Assembly: GCF_005405585.1 (NCBI RefSeq)
Contig: NZ_BJEQ01000006.1
Location: 124,001-188,000 of the forward strand
Origin: Agarivorans sp. Toyoura001
GTDB lineage: Bacteria > Pseudomonadota > Gammaproteobacteria > Enterobacterales > Celerinatantimonadaceae
Length of the DNA: 64,000 nucleotides
Direction: 5' to 3'
Position numbers and translations under genes: made by a program. How positions within the stretch are numbered: the first letter of the stretch is position 1; every line of letters begins with the position of its first letter. This document shows positions 45,945-55,886 of the stretch, piece after piece. Below the pieces are notes generated by a model. It searched no databases, was not told where the DNA came from, and saw nothing but the letters and a program-made list of their open reading frames with translations.

Positions 45945-47402
45945 CTAAGCGTTTAAGCCGCCCATACACAAATACTTTATTTCGGTGTAATCATCTAAAC
46001 CGTATTGTGAGCCTTCACGGCCACTTCCCGATTGCTTTACCCCGCCAAATGGTGCTGCAGGGTTGGAAATAATCCCTTCGTTCACGCCTACCATGCCAAA
46101 CTCGAGTGACTCGCCTACTCGCCACACCCGCCCTATATCTCTGGTATAGAAATAGGCCGCTAAGCCATACTCAGTATCGTTAGCTAACTGGATAACCTCA
46201 GCTTCATCGTCAAACATTATCAGCGGCGCTACCGGGCCAAAGATTTCATTTCTGGCGATAGGCATATCGTTGGTCACATTAGTCATGATGGTAGGTTGAT
46301 AAAAATGGCTGCCAGCATGATGAGCATCACCACCACTAAGGATTTTGGCACCAGCAGACACCGAATCAGTCACCAATTCATGAACATTAATTTTGGCTTG
46401 CTCACTAATCATAGGGCCAATCACTACATCATTAGCTAAGCCATTACCTACGGGTAATTGGGCTAATGCAGCAGCCAGTTTTTCGGCAAATACTTTATAA
46501 ACACCTCTTTGTACAAAGAATCGATTTGCGCAGACACAGGTTTGCCCGGCGTTTCGATATTTCGATGCCAAAGCCCCCTGTACAGCAGCGTCTAAGTCTG
46601 CATCATCAAACACTATGAACGGGGCGTTACCACCGAGTTCCATAGAGACTTTTTTAACACTACCAGCGCACTGAGCAATAAGCTGTTTGCCAACAGCAGT
46701 AGAGCCCGTAAAGGTAAATTTTGCCACGTCGGTGCTTTCGGTCAGTATTTTTCCCATACCCCGAGCGTCTTCACCCACTACAACATTAAACACACCAGCC
46801 GGAATACCTGCTTGGTGGGCTAATTCAGCCATCGCTAAGGCAGACAAAGGCGTTAGTTGCGCAGGCCTAACTACAAAAGTACATCCTGCAGCTAATGCAG
46901 CCGCGGCTTTACGCGCGATCATTGCGTTAGGAAAGTTCCAAGGAGTTACCGCAGCCACAACCCCTACCGCTTGCTTAATCACTAAGATGCGTTTATCTGA
47001 CGCAGGTCCTGGAATTACATCGCCATAACAGCGTTTTCCTTCTTCGGCAAACCAATCAAGGAATGCCGCGCCGTACGCTATCTCTCCTTTTGCTTCGGCT
47101 AAAGGCTTACCTTGCTCTTGAGTCAAAATTAGCGCTAGATCATCTTGGTGCTCTAACATTAACTGGTACCAACGCCTAAGCAATGTGCCTCGCTCGTTGG
47201 CAGGTTTGCTGCTCCAAGCCTTAAAGGCCGACTTAGCCGCTTCAATAGCGAGTACAGTTCCATCTATACCGGCATCATCAACCAAAGCAATAGTCTGTTG
47301 GTTAGCGGGGTTATGCACAGCAAACTGCTTGGTAGAAGCGTGCCACTGTCCATTGATGTAAGACTGCATTTTTAACAAAGCACGATGTTTGATAGCTTCC
47401 AT
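45945..47402 (-). CDS. gabD: Succinate-semialdehyde dehydrogenase [NAD(P)+]
   Basis: 485 residues. Aldehyde dehydrogenase oxidising succinate semialdehyde to succinate, which enters the TCA cycle. Motifs: VVAAVTPWNFPNAMIARKAAAALAAGC, FTGSTAVGKQL, catalytic Glu in MELGGNAPFIVFDDADLD, and catalytic Cys in NAGQTCVCANRF. Typical GabD length. The start could also be the ATG of MQSYINGQW eleven codons in, closer to the E. coli protein. Divergent from a LysR regulator. Confidence 0.92.
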   Translation of the reverse strand: MEAIKHRALLKMQSYINGQWHASTKQFAVHNPANQQTIALVDDAGIDGTVLAIEAAKSAFKAWSSKPANERGTLLRRWYQLMLEHQDDLALILTQEQGKPLAEAKGEIAYGAAFLDWFAEEGKRCYGDVIPGPASDKRILVIKQAVGVVAAVTPWNFPNAMIARKAAAALAAGCTFVVRPAQLTPLSALAMAELAHQAGIPAGVFNVVVGEDARGMGKILTESTDVAKFTFTGSTAVGKQLIAQCAGSVKKVSMELGGNAPFIVFDDADLDAAVQGALASKYRNAGQTCVCANRFFVQRGVYKVFAEKLAAALAQLPVGNGLANDVVIGPMISEQAKINVHELVTDSVSAGAKILSGGDAHHAGSHFYQPTIMTNVTNDMPIARNEIFGPVAPLIMFDDEAEVIQLANDTEYGLAAYFYTRDIGRVWRVGESLEFGMVGVNEGIISNPAAPFGGVKQSGSGREGSQYGLDDYTEIKYLCMGGLNA

Positions 47403-47471
47403 TGCGTGATTCTCTATAGCGACTCAGACCGTTAACACTTATTGAATACCAATTAAAAACAATGTTAAATA

Positions 47472-47495
47472 TCAAACAATAAAACTTTAGTTTGA
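47472..47495. promoter_or_regulatory. LysR-type operator candidate between gabD and lysR
   Basis: TCAAAC and GTTTGA as an inverted repeat with a 12-base spacer, in the 106-bp divergent gap and 13 bases before the regulator start. Size and placing suit autoregulation by the LysR protein. Confidence 0.45.
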
Positions 47496-47508
47496 ACTAG
47501 GTAAAACT

Positions 47509-48444
47509 ATGTTAGACCCAATCAACGGTAAACAATTAAGTGAATACGACCTACGTTTATTAAGAGTGTTTAAAGCAGTTGTCGAACATGGTGGTTTTGC
47601 AGCCGCCGAAGGGTTTTTAGGCATTACACGTTCAACAATCAGCGTACATATGTCGAGTTTAGAAAGTAGGATGAACTTAAAGCTATGTGTACGTGGGCGC
47701 AGTGGGTTTGCGTTAACTGAGCGCGGCCAAGTGGTCTACCAGGCGTGTTTAAAGCTATTCGCATCGATACAAGAGTTTGACTCGTTAGTTGACAACTTAG
47801 GCAAAACCTTAAGCGGTGAACTTATTATCTTGTATTCAGATTTGTTAGATAGAAGCAGCATTATTAACCTTGGCAAAGCTATTGCGGCTATCAAACTAAA
47901 GGCGCCACGGTTGTGTGTTTCGCTAAACATGGATACCGTCGCTAATATCGAATCAGCGTTAATCAACAATACAGCCCATATTGGTTTTTACCCGGCCTAC
48001 CGAAGTATTGATGGCCTACAAAGTGAAGTGATATTTAGTGAAACTATCTATTTATGTGCCAGCCAGCACTCTCCTTTATATCACCTGAGTGATACCGACA
48101 TTGACCCGAGCATATTGAGTCAATACTCCGCCATTCACCCTGGCATTGAGTTAAACCCTAAAGGCCGCAAGCAACTGCAACAGTTAAACTTTGGCGCCAA
48201 AGGCTACCAATTTGATAGCCGCTTGGCCTTAATATTATCTGGTGCTTATATCGGGTATTTACCTAAAAGTGAAGTTAAACCCTACCTAGACAATCAAGAC
48301 ATTAGATTGATTAATGCCACGGAGTATTGCTACCCCTTTGAGTTGAGCTTGGTACACAAGGTTAACTCTAACGATAAAGAAAAGGTGCAATTGGCTATGT
48401 CTGAGCTTTCTCTAGTGTTTAACCATCAGCAGAGTAAGCATTAA
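47509..48444 (+). CDS. LysR-family regulator, probably of gabDT
   Basis: 311 residues. N-terminal winged helix (about 12-70: DLRLLRVFKAVVEHGGFAAAEGFLGITRSTISVHMSSLESRMNLKLCVRGRSGFALTERG split here only by its own fold), then the LysR substrate-binding domain (about 98-300). Divergent from gabD; LysR proteins usually control the gene they face, so a GABA-pathway inducer is likely but inferred. AGGT site before the ATG. Convergent with the cysteine desulfidase-like gene, 8 bp apart. Confidence 0.88.
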   Translation: MLDPINGKQLSEYDLRLLRVFKAVVEHGGFAAAEGFLGITRSTISVHMSSLESRMNLKLCVRGRSGFALTERGQVVYQACLKLFASIQEFDSLVDNLGKTLSGELIILYSDLLDRSSIINLGKAIAAIKLKAPRLCVSLNMDTVANIESALINNTAHIGFYPAYRSIDGLQSEVIFSETIYLCASQHSPLYHLSDTDIDPSILSQYSAIHPGIELNPKGRKQLQQLNFGAKGYQFDSRLALILSGAYIGYLPKSEVKPYLDNQDIRLINATEYCYPFELSLVHKVNSNDKEKVQLAMSELSLVFNHQQSKH

Positions 48445-48452
48445 ACTTTTTG

Positions 48453-49742
48453 TTAACCAACTTGCTTGTGCTGCATGGTAGCAATAATGGCTTCATCGGT
48501 AGACAACATAGCAGTTTTAGACATAAGGCCCAGCTGAGTAATACTGTCGTCAGCCGACTCAAAAACAATGCCTTGCTGAGAAGACACACAGCGGCCCGCA
48601 ACAGCGAGTATCGCCGATTTAACTGCGCTACTTGCACCGGTTGATACCTTCATAGCACAACCTGCTTTTGCTCCATCACAAAACACTCCAGACACATCAC
48701 CAATCATAGAATTGATAGCCCGATGGATAGCCGCTAAGTCACCTTTTAGTAACCAAGTAAGTGCTGCGGTAGAACCCATTGCGGCCGTGGTAGCAGCACA
48801 TAACGCCGATAGTTTATTTTGTTTAGACTTAACATAAATGGCGACTAAATGGCTAAGCATTAGCGCGCGTACATATTGATCATCGTTTAGATCGCGCAAC
48901 TCAGCAAAGGCAACAATTGGCATAGTTGCAGATATACCTTGATTACCACTTCCAGAATTGCTCATCGCAGCTTGATGAGCTCCGCCCATGCGCGCATCTG
49001 ACGCCGCGGCGCCCAAACGCATTGCTCGTCCCAGTAAGTCATCGCTTAGTAAGCCCTGATCCATTTGGCTTTGTAAACTAGCGCCTAGGCCTAGGCCAAA
49101 GTTGCCGCTTAAACCGGTATCGGCGAGTGCTTTATTTAACTCTGCCGCGCGTTTAATGAAGCTTATGTTAGCTAAGGGAACCGCAGTTATAAATGACAAA
49201 ATGTCGGCAATCGTTAAGCTTAAGCTCTGCTCGCTAGTTGAGCTCGTGCATTGTACATTTTCTGCTTGGTAAACAACTTCACCATTCACTACCATATATT
49301 CGAAACGGGTATGCGCTTTAGCAATGCACACTTCTACATGCTTATCAGCCAAACTCGCGTTTACCACGGTGTAAAGTACATCGTCATTGCTAACCATCGA
49401 CACCGACACACGCTTTTCGTCTAAAAGCTGATTCGCCCTCAGTAAGCCTTGCTCGCTGATAGTTGCAAGAACCTCTAAACCTTTATCTGCATCGCCTGCA
49501 GTAGCACCAACTGCTGCGGCAATAGGCAAACCGGCTTTACCGGTTCCAGGTACAAATACCCCCATGCCATTTTTATATAAGTTGGGAGTAACCTTAATGG
49601 TGAGATGATCGGGAACCCCACCCAGTAATTCGCTCGCCTTAGCGCTCGCTAAAGCAACAGTGACGGGCTCGGTGCAACCTAATGCCGGTACCACTTCCTT
49701 TTGTACTAGGTCTATATACTGTTGCCACTGATTTACCATCAT
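48453..49742 (-). CDS. L-cysteine desulfidase-like protein, YhaM/CyuA (UPF0597)
   Basis: 429 residues from ATG at 49742; two adjacent ATG codons and a further upstream one make the start uncertain. The protein matches the serine dehydratase alpha-chain-like/UPF0597 family: VVPALGCTEPVTVALASAKA at the N-terminus, SGSGNQGISATMPIVA centrally, and GDVSGVFCDGAKAGCAMKVSTGASSAVKSA, with cysteines placed to bind a [4Fe-4S] cluster. E. coli CyuA degrades cysteine to pyruvate, sulfide and ammonia. No cyuP permease lies next to it. Confidence 0.85.
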   Translation of the reverse strand: MMVNQWQQYIDLVQKEVVPALGCTEPVTVALASAKASELLGGVPDHLTIKVTPNLYKNGMGVFVPGTGKAGLPIAAAVGATAGDADKGLEVLATISEQGLLRANQLLDEKRVSVSMVSNDDVLYTVVNASLADKHVEVCIAKAHTRFEYMVVNGEVVYQAENVQCTSSTSEQSLSLTIADILSFITAVPLANISFIKRAAELNKALADTGLSGNFGLGLGASLQSQMDQGLLSDDLLGRAMRLGAAASDARMGGAHQAAMSNSGSGNQGISATMPIVAFAELRDLNDDQYVRALMLSHLVAIYVKSKQNKLSALCAATTAAMGSTAALTWLLKGDLAAIHRAINSMIGDVSGVFCDGAKAGCAMKVSTGASSAVKSAILAVAGRCVSSQQGIVFESADDSITQLGLMSKTAMLSTDEAIIATMQHKQVG

Positions 49743-49894
49743 GAATTCTCGGTGATTTAAGATACCCATATGATATTTTTAGTCGCTTAGAAAGTGTTGG
49801 CGTTTTTGACTATGACTAGCCGAATGAAGACATTTTTTTTCAACTATAATCAAAAATTGGCAATATATTTCTAACTTTACATTGATGTAAGAAA

Positions 49895-49917
49895 TCAAGC
49901 CCCAGGAAAGGGCTTGA
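49895..49917 (-). terminator. Terminator of the cobalamin adenosyltransferase gene
   Basis: Perfect 8-bp stem (TCAAGCCC / GGGCTTGA) with a 7-base loop, followed on the minus strand by ATTTCTT, 17 bases past the stop. Confidence 0.75.
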
Positions 49918-49933
49918 GGAGCAAGACCAACGA

Positions 49934-50530
49934 CTACCAATCCACGCCTTGTCTAGCTTTTATCCCAGACTCAAAAGCATGTTTAACGTTTTTAACTTCC
50001 GACACAGTATCCGCCAGTTCTATCACTTTACGATGGCAAGCGCGTCCAGTAACAACTACAGACTGTTCTTTAGGGCGTTGCTCAATGGCTGCAACCACTT
50101 CATCTACGTCTAAATAGTCGTAACTCAACATGTATGTTATCTCGTCTAATAACACCAAATAAATAGACGGATCGGCTAACCACTGCTTACAACGTTGCCA
50201 CACTTCTTGCGCAGCTTGAGTATCCAATTCTCGATTTTGAGTTTCCCAAGTAAAACCTGTAGCCATAACAGCGAATTCAACACCATTCTTTTCTAGCAAG
50301 TTTCGCTCACCACACTCCCAGCCGCCTTTAATAAACTGCGCGGCAACAGCCTTATAACCATGGCCAGTTGCACGCGCAACGTTGCCGAAGCCAGCGGTTG
50401 ATTTACCTTTACCGTTTCCGGTTATGACCAGCAGCAAGCCTTTTTCGATTTGCGCATCCTCTACCTTTGCATCAACGCTAGCTTTTAGTTTTTCCTGGCG
50501 TTGCTGGTGTTTCTCTTGATCTTTACTCAT
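49934..50530 (-). CDS. cobO: Cob(I)alamin adenosyltransferase (CobO/BtuR)
   Basis: 198 residues. Adenosylates cobalamin to coenzyme B12. P-loop VITGNGKGKSTAGFGNVARATGHG with the reversed nucleotide binding typical of this family, FIKGGWECGERNLL, LVLLDEITYMLSYDYLDVDEV, and the C-terminal VVTGRACHRKVIELADTVSEVKNVKHAFESGIKARQGVDW region in two typical pieces. Full length. Monocistronic between two regions with own signals. Confidence 0.93.
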   Translation of the reverse strand: MSKDQEKHQQRQEKLKASVDAKVEDAQIEKGLLLVITGNGKGKSTAGFGNVARATGHGYKAVAAQFIKGGWECGERNLLEKNGVEFAVMATGFTWETQNRELDTQAAQEVWQRCKQWLADPSIYLVLLDEITYMLSYDYLDVDEVVAAIEQRPKEQSVVVTGRACHRKVIELADTVSEVKNVKHAFESGIKARQGVDW

Positions 50531-50662
50531 CCCTGCTCTTCACTTGTTACCTATTTGTTGGCAAGTGTAGCCTGAGCTAAAGCCAATAAACCAGTACTGT
50601 TTCTCTAGAATAGCTATAAACCTTTGGGTATAGTGCTTTCACGATAAATGATGGAAGCCTTT

Positions 50663-52588
50663 ATGTTTAAAGATAACCCTCTATTAGCCCAATTGAAGCA
50701 GCAAATTAGAGAGACGATTCCAACTGTTGAAGGTGTGGTTAAAGCCACCGAAAAAAACTTTGGATTCCTTCAAACAGATAATAAAAAAAGCTACTTCATC
50801 TCTCCCCCTATGATGAAGAGGCTAATTCATGGCGACCGTATTAGCGCGGTCATTCGTGAAAACAGTGGTAAAGAATCAGCTGAACCAGAAGAGCTAGTCG
50901 ACGCAGCGCTTGATACCTTTGTAGCGCGCGTAACTTTTGTAGACAAGCGAACCAAACTACAGGTAGATCACCCTCTAATAAACCAAGCCTTGAATGCCAA
51001 AGTTAAAAAAGACAGTGGTTTTTCAATCAAACAAGGCGATTGGGTGATGGCTAAGCTGCTGAAACACGCACTTAAAGACGACCATTTCCAAGCTGAAATC
51101 GTAGAGTTTATTGCAGAAAGTGACGATAATTTTGCCCGCTGGAAAGCGACCACGCTTAAGCACCAGCTCGCATGGGATCAGCCTGAATTTACTGGTGACT
51201 TAAATATCATTGACCCAAACATTGAGCGTAAAGACTTAATTAATGAATTGTTTTTTACTATTGATGGTGAAAGCACCCTAGACATGGATGACGCTGTATC
51301 AATCAAACGCGATGCAGACCATTGGACGCTAAAAGTAGCTATCGCAGACCCTAGCGCATATTTAGAAGAACAAGGCGAGATAGAAAAAGCCGCTGTAAAG
51401 CGTGCTTTTACTCTCTATCTCCCAGCCCGTACTGTGCCGATGATGCCAAGTAAATTGGCCAATGAGCGCTGCTCATTACTTGCGGAACAGCAAAGGCCAG
51501 CATTAGTTTGCGAAATGAAGATTGGTTTTAATGGCGAGCTACTTAACAATGCCAACTTCTATTTAGCAAATGTACAGTCTAAGCACAGACTTAATTACAA
51601 TCAGGTTTCAGATTTTATAGAGCAGACGAATCTAGAGCTTGCCCAGCATGAAGAACTCGCTATCGCTCTTCAGCAACTGGATTTAATGAGCCAGCAACGT
51701 TACCAATGGCGCGAACAAAATACCTCAGTTTTTGGAGACCAAGCAGATTACGAGTTTGTTTTGGATAACAAAGGCCAAGTGATGGACATTTTGCGCCAGA
51801 ATCGCCGTAGCGCCAATCGCATGATTGAAGAATCAATGGTTGCTGCGAACATATGCGGTGGGCGTTTCTTGGATGAAAATTTAGGTCGCGGTGTATTTGC
51901 TAGCCATTCAGGCTTTAAAGAAGAGAAACTAGACAGCCTAGTTGAACTACTTGGCAAATTTGAAATATCGGTAGAGCGAGATAAGCTCAATGATCTAGAG
52001 TACTTCTGTCAGTTGCGTCGTAACATTATTGCTAGCGGCAACAAAACCTTAGATCAATTAGTTAAACGACATTTCAATTTTAGTATTTACAGTGAAACTT
52101 GCTTGCCTCACTTTGGTTTAGGTGAAGCAAAGTACGCCACTTGGACCTCTCCAATCCGTAAATACAGCGATCTACTTAATCATCGCTTAATTAAATCGGT
52201 GCTTAACGGAGAAACGCCAAATTCACCGCTGTCTGAATCATTAGCTGAACATTTAAGCGACTGCAGAAAGCGCCAACGTTTTGCCGAACGTGAGATGGCC
52301 ACTTATTTGTATTGTGAGTATTTTGCTGAACAAGATCCAAACATTGGTTTAGAGGCAGAAGTGACCAATATTAATCGCGGTGGTTTAAACATTCGATTGT
52401 TAGCCAGCGGCGCGTCGGCATTTGTTCCTAAAACAAAGCTTGCAGACAAAACTGAAGACTTAAGCATTGAAAGCGAGTTAGGCACTATCACTACCAAAGA
52501 TAAGCAGTTTAGTCTTGGTGATATCATTGAAGTAAAAATCACTGAAGTGAAAAAGCTACAGCAATCAATAGTAGCTAGCCCAGTTTAA
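50663..52588 (+). CDS. rnb: Exoribonuclease II
   Basis: 641 residues from ATG at 50663 (MFKDNPLLAQLKQQIR), with GGAAG upstream; E. coli RNase II has 644. Degrades single-stranded RNA 3' to 5'. Two N-terminal cold-shock domains (about 20-160), the RNB catalytic domain (about 190-520) with the Mg-binding aspartates in TIDGESTLDMDDAVSI and RQNRRSANRMIEESMVAAN, and a C-terminal S1 domain (about 555-640). Ends at a strong bidirectional terminator. Confidence 0.94.
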   Translation: MFKDNPLLAQLKQQIRETIPTVEGVVKATEKNFGFLQTDNKKSYFISPPMMKRLIHGDRISAVIRENSGKESAEPEELVDAALDTFVARVTFVDKRTKLQVDHPLINQALNAKVKKDSGFSIKQGDWVMAKLLKHALKDDHFQAEIVEFIAESDDNFARWKATTLKHQLAWDQPEFTGDLNIIDPNIERKDLINELFFTIDGESTLDMDDAVSIKRDADHWTLKVAIADPSAYLEEQGEIEKAAVKRAFTLYLPARTVPMMPSKLANERCSLLAEQQRPALVCEMKIGFNGELLNNANFYLANVQSKHRLNYNQVSDFIEQTNLELAQHEELAIALQQLDLMSQQRYQWREQNTSVFGDQADYEFVLDNKGQVMDILRQNRRSANRMIEESMVAANICGGRFLDENLGRGVFASHSGFKEEKLDSLVELLGKFEISVERDKLNDLEYFCQLRRNIIASGNKTLDQLVKRHFNFSIYSETCLPHFGLGEAKYATWTSPIRKYSDLLNHRLIKSVLNGETPNSPLSESLAEHLSDCRKRQRFAEREMATYLYCEYFAEQDPNIGLEAEVTNINRGGLNIRLLASGASAFVPKTKLADKTEDLSIESELGTITTKDKQFSLGDIIEVKITEVKKLQQSIVASPV

Positions 52589-52610
52589 ACCAAGCAATAC
52601 CTAAAACTAA

Positions 52611-52635
52611 AAAAGCCAGCTATAAGCTGGCTTTT
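52611..52635. terminator. Bidirectional terminator between rnb and prc
   Basis: Perfect 10-bp stem AAAAGCCAGC / GCTGGCTTTT with a 5-base loop; U-runs on both strands serve the two convergent genes. Confidence 0.88.
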
Positions 52636-52651
52636 CTAATTTTAACAAACA

Positions 52652-54664
52652 TTAACTTGGGTTACGTAGCTCTAAGTAATCTAGAGCAATTTCGGCAGCT
52701 TCAGTTAAAAATGCATCGTCTAGTTCTAAATCTTTTGGCGCATCTTCTAAATCTTTTACGGGTTCTTTACCTAAGCGAACTAAGCGTTCATTTAATCGAG
52801 CTAATTGTTTCTGCTCTTTTTCATCTCGCTGCGCGATACGCGATTTTTCACTTAAGCTAACCGACACCATATCTTTATCTTTACGGTAGTCAGCTATGTC
52901 GCTAACGATATATTGAAATTCAGTATCATTGGCAATTCGTGCTGAATGCTTTTTATCTAAGGCTTCAATATAAGGGCTAACGTCACCTAATAGCTTGTAC
53001 TGAGCGGGCTTTATCTTGTCCCAAGGTAGTGCGTTATCTTCTACACTTTCACCAGTTTCTTCTGGTAACAAAGCTGAAGGATATGATATATCAGGTACTA
53101 CACCACGGTGCTGAGTACTGCCGCCATCGATACGATAAAACTTAGCAATTGTGTATTGAACATGACCTAATTCATTTTCGTACAAATCGTAAATTCGACC
53201 TAAACCGCGATGCTGCTGAACAGTACCTTTACCGTAACTTTGTTCGCCTATAACCAGTGCTCTTCCGTAATCTTGTAACGCAGCAGCAAAAATCTCTGAT
53301 GCTGAAGCACTATAACGGTCAATTAACACCACCATTGGGCCGCTGTAAGTTACCGAATTACTCGTATCATTGTTAACGGTAATGCGGCCTAACTGGTCAC
53401 GAACTTGGACTACAGGCCCCTGCGGTATAAACAACCCGGTTAACGCTGTTGCCTCGGTTAACGCTCCACCACCATTTCCACGTAAGTCAACGATCAGTGA
53501 ACTGATGTTTTCTTCGTCAAGTTTATTGAGCTCTTTGCTAGCATCTTCGCTTAAGTTTACGTAAAAGCTCGGTACGTTAAGTACCCCTACTTTCTTGCCA
53601 TGTAACTCAATAACTTCGCTTTTGGCGGCGCGGTCTTCCAGACGAACCTTGTCGCGAATAATATCAACAACTTTAGTTTTGCCATCAACTTTGCCGCCCG
53701 ATGCCAAGATTTCTAAACGAACAGTGGTGCCCTTAGGGCCTTTGATAAGATCAACTACGTCATCTAAACGCCAGCCGATAATATCTACAATCTCATCTTC
53801 GCCTTGGGCAACACCCACAATCTTGTCTTCAGGACCTAGTTGGTTACTCATTGCAGCAGGGCCGCCAGGCACCAAACTACGAATAACCGTATATTCGTCT
53901 TGACCTTGCAACACCGCTCCAATGCCTTCAAGAGATAAATTCATCTCCATTTTGAAGCGCTCTGCAGTGCGAGGAGACAAATAGCTGGTATGCGGTTCAA
54001 TGCTACGAGAATATGCATTCATAGCCGTTTGGAAAACATCTTCACTGCTAGTTTGCACTAAACGTTTAATCGCACTGTTATAGCGTTTAGCTAACACCTC
54101 TACAATTTTGTCGTGATCTCGACCCGCAAGCTTTAAGTTAAGCGCATCGTACTTAACCTTTAAACGCCACAGCTCTTTTATCTCTGCTTGGGTTTTAGGC
54201 CAGTCTGCTTCACTACGGTCAAATTGGAAGTCTTCGTCTTTAGTGAAATCCATCGGTTCATCGAGAACCTGTAATGAATACACTAATTGCTGGTAACGAC
54301 GTTTAAGGGACAAATCAAACATTGAGTAAAGCGGTTCTAAACGCCCTGCTGGAATGTCTTGATCTAAACTGAATCGGTAGCGTTCGAAGCGAAGAAAGTC
54401 TTCCTCAAGAAACAAGCTGCGATTGTAATCGAGCTGTTGTACGAACTTATCAAACATTTCGCTGGAAAGTTCATCATCGAACGGAACACTGCGGTAGTGT
54501 GAACGGGAGTATAAAGCGCTAATCCTTTTAGCCGCGGTTGCATGTTGGCTTTGCTGGCTTAATGTGGGTAGCGCGTCTTGTCCTAATGTAGGCGTTTGAG
54601 CCAACAACAGAGTTGAGTAACTAAGCGTTAAAAAAAATAGCCACAGACGGCTCAAATATTTCAT
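52652..54664 (-). CDS. prc: Tail-specific protease Prc (Tsp)
   Basis: 670 residues from ATG at 54664 (MKYLSRLWLFFLTL), preceded by AGGT. Periplasmic protease that processes PBP3 and degrades SsrA-tagged and other proteins. Signal peptide 1-23 (...LLLA-QT); N-terminal helical domain; PDZ domain (about 230-320: GIGAVLQGQDEYTVIRSLVPGGPA); S41 catalytic domain with the Ser in DRYSASASEIFAAALQDYG and the Lys in GEQSYGKGTVQQ; DUF3340-type C-terminus. Followed upstream by proQ, the conserved order of E. coli. Confidence 0.94.
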   Translation of the reverse strand: MKYLSRLWLFFLTLSYSTLLLAQTPTLGQDALPTLSQQSQHATAAKRISALYSRSHYRSVPFDDELSSEMFDKFVQQLDYNRSLFLEEDFLRFERYRFSLDQDIPAGRLEPLYSMFDLSLKRRYQQLVYSLQVLDEPMDFTKDEDFQFDRSEADWPKTQAEIKELWRLKVKYDALNLKLAGRDHDKIVEVLAKRYNSAIKRLVQTSSEDVFQTAMNAYSRSIEPHTSYLSPRTAERFKMEMNLSLEGIGAVLQGQDEYTVIRSLVPGGPAAMSNQLGPEDKIVGVAQGEDEIVDIIGWRLDDVVDLIKGPKGTTVRLEILASGGKVDGKTKVVDIIRDKVRLEDRAAKSEVIELHGKKVGVLNVPSFYVNLSEDASKELNKLDEENISSLIVDLRGNGGGALTEATALTGLFIPQGPVVQVRDQLGRITVNNDTSNSVTYSGPMVVLIDRYSASASEIFAAALQDYGRALVIGEQSYGKGTVQQHRGLGRIYDLYENELGHVQYTIAKFYRIDGGSTQHRGVVPDISYPSALLPEETGESVEDNALPWDKIKPAQYKLLGDVSPYIEALDKKHSARIANDTEFQYIVSDIADYRKDKDMVSVSLSEKSRIAQRDEKEQKQLARLNERLVRLGKEPVKDLEDAPKDLELDDAFLTEAAEIALDYLELRNPS

Positions 54665-54692
54665 AGGCACCTATTCTCACTACTAAAAACGA

Positions 54693-55322
54693 TTATGCGA
54701 CGATATGTTCTGCTTTAACTTTAACTAACATACCGCTTTTAAGTGTAACAGCAATGCCATCTTTTGTTACTTCTGAGATCTGGCCCGGCATTGGTGTTTT
54801 TCCAACCAATACACGTACTTGCTTCCCAGCAACTAAATCTTTACTGTCGATTTTTTCAATCTGCTTTTTCTCTACCGCTGGTTTATTGGTACTTTGTTTC
54901 GGTTTACTAGTACGTTTAAATTCAGCTTTAGCCTTACGTTCGCCAGATTTATTTTTGTCGGCTTTTTCGGCCTGCGCTTTCTTGTTAGCAAAAGCTTTAT
55001 CTTTGCTTTCTTTCAAGGTTTTTTGCGCGTGTTCTACATGCTCTTGCTCAATTTCAGCACCTTCAACACCGTCTAAGTCAACTCGCTTAGAACCCACTTT
55101 AACGCCATGTAGGTAGCGCCAGCTTGAAGTGTATTGGCGCAGTGCCGAGCGAAGTACAGTATTACTAACTTTCTCGTCTTCTTTTAGACGTTCAGCTAAA
55201 TCCTGAAAAATACCAATTTTAAGTGGCTTAGCTTCACCTTCTGTAGAGAAACAGTTAGGAAATTGCATTGCCAAATATTGAATGACTTCTTTACTATTTT
55301 TCAGTTTATTAGTTTGTTCCAT
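54693..55322 (-). CDS. proQ: RNA chaperone ProQ
   Basis: 209 residues. Binds structured sRNAs and mRNA 3' ends. FinO-like N-terminal domain (about 5-120: SKEVIQYLAMQFPNCFSTEGEAKPLKIGIFQDL... in pieces), a Lys-rich flexible linker (about 105-155) and a C-terminal Hfq/KOW-like domain (about 160-209: AGKQVRVLVGKTPMPGQISEVTKDGIAVTL). Directly upstream of prc, as in E. coli. The AAGG site and ATG are clear. Confidence 0.95.
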   Translation of the reverse strand: MEQTNKLKNSKEVIQYLAMQFPNCFSTEGEAKPLKIGIFQDLAERLKEDEKVSNTVLRSALRQYTSSWRYLHGVKVGSKRVDLDGVEGAEIEQEHVEHAQKTLKESKDKAFANKKAQAEKADKNKSGERKAKAEFKRTSKPKQSTNKPAVEKKQIEKIDSKDLVAGKQVRVLVGKTPMPGQISEVTKDGIAVTLKSGMLVKVKAEHIVA

Positions 55323-55403
55323 GATGACCTTTCTTAAACATCTCTTCTGGTACAGCGACAGGGCTGATTTCGGCTATTATAGTGAGCGTATATTGAAAAG
55401 CCA

Positions 55404-55883
55404 TTAAAAATGCACATCCGCCAAGTTATTTTCCAGCACGTTAACTAAATGCTCGATACCAATTTGGTCATCGGCACCAAAACGGGAAAGCTTAGGACTA
55501 TCAATATCGATTACCCCAAAGAGTTGCCCATTTAAACGGAATGGCACCACAATTTCAGACTCACTCGCGCTATCGCAAGCGATGTGGCCAGGAAAACTAT
55601 GCACATCAGCCACTCTTAGAGTTTCTTGCTGAGCAAAGGCCTCGCCACACACACCTTTACCTACAGTAATAGAGGTACAAGCAGGTTTACCCTGGAACGG
55701 GCCCAAAAATAATGTGTCTTTGTTTTGGTTTATTAAATAACAACCAACCCAATTAATGTCGCTTAACTCTAGCCACAATAAAGCAGAGAAATTTGCTAAG
55801 TTTGATATGTAAGGTAGGTCTTTGTCTAAAATAGCGTCTAACTGTTTGCCAAGCGTGATATAATGTGTTGATACCTGTTCCAA
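55404..55883 (-). CDS. msrC: Free methionine-(R)-sulfoxide reductase, GAF fold
   Basis: 159 residues starting with TTG at 55883 (EQVSTHYI), with GAGG eight bases upstream inside the end of yebG. Reduces free methionine-R-sulfoxide. The GAF domain shows the family WVGCYLINQNKDTLFLGPFQGKPACTSI split by its catalytic cysteines: GKPACTSI, GKGVCGEA and GHIACDSAS, then SEIVVPF. All three expected cysteines are there. Corresponds to E. coli yebR, next to proQ in the same order. Confidence 0.92.
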   Translation of the reverse strand: MEQVSTHYITLGKQLDAILDKDLPYISNLANFSALLWLELSDINWVGCYLINQNKDTLFLGPFQGKPACTSITVGKGVCGEAFAQQETLRVADVHSFPGHIACDSASESEIVVPFRLNGQLFGVIDIDSPKLSRFGADDQIGIEHLVNVLENNLADVHF

Positions 55884-55886
55884 GCT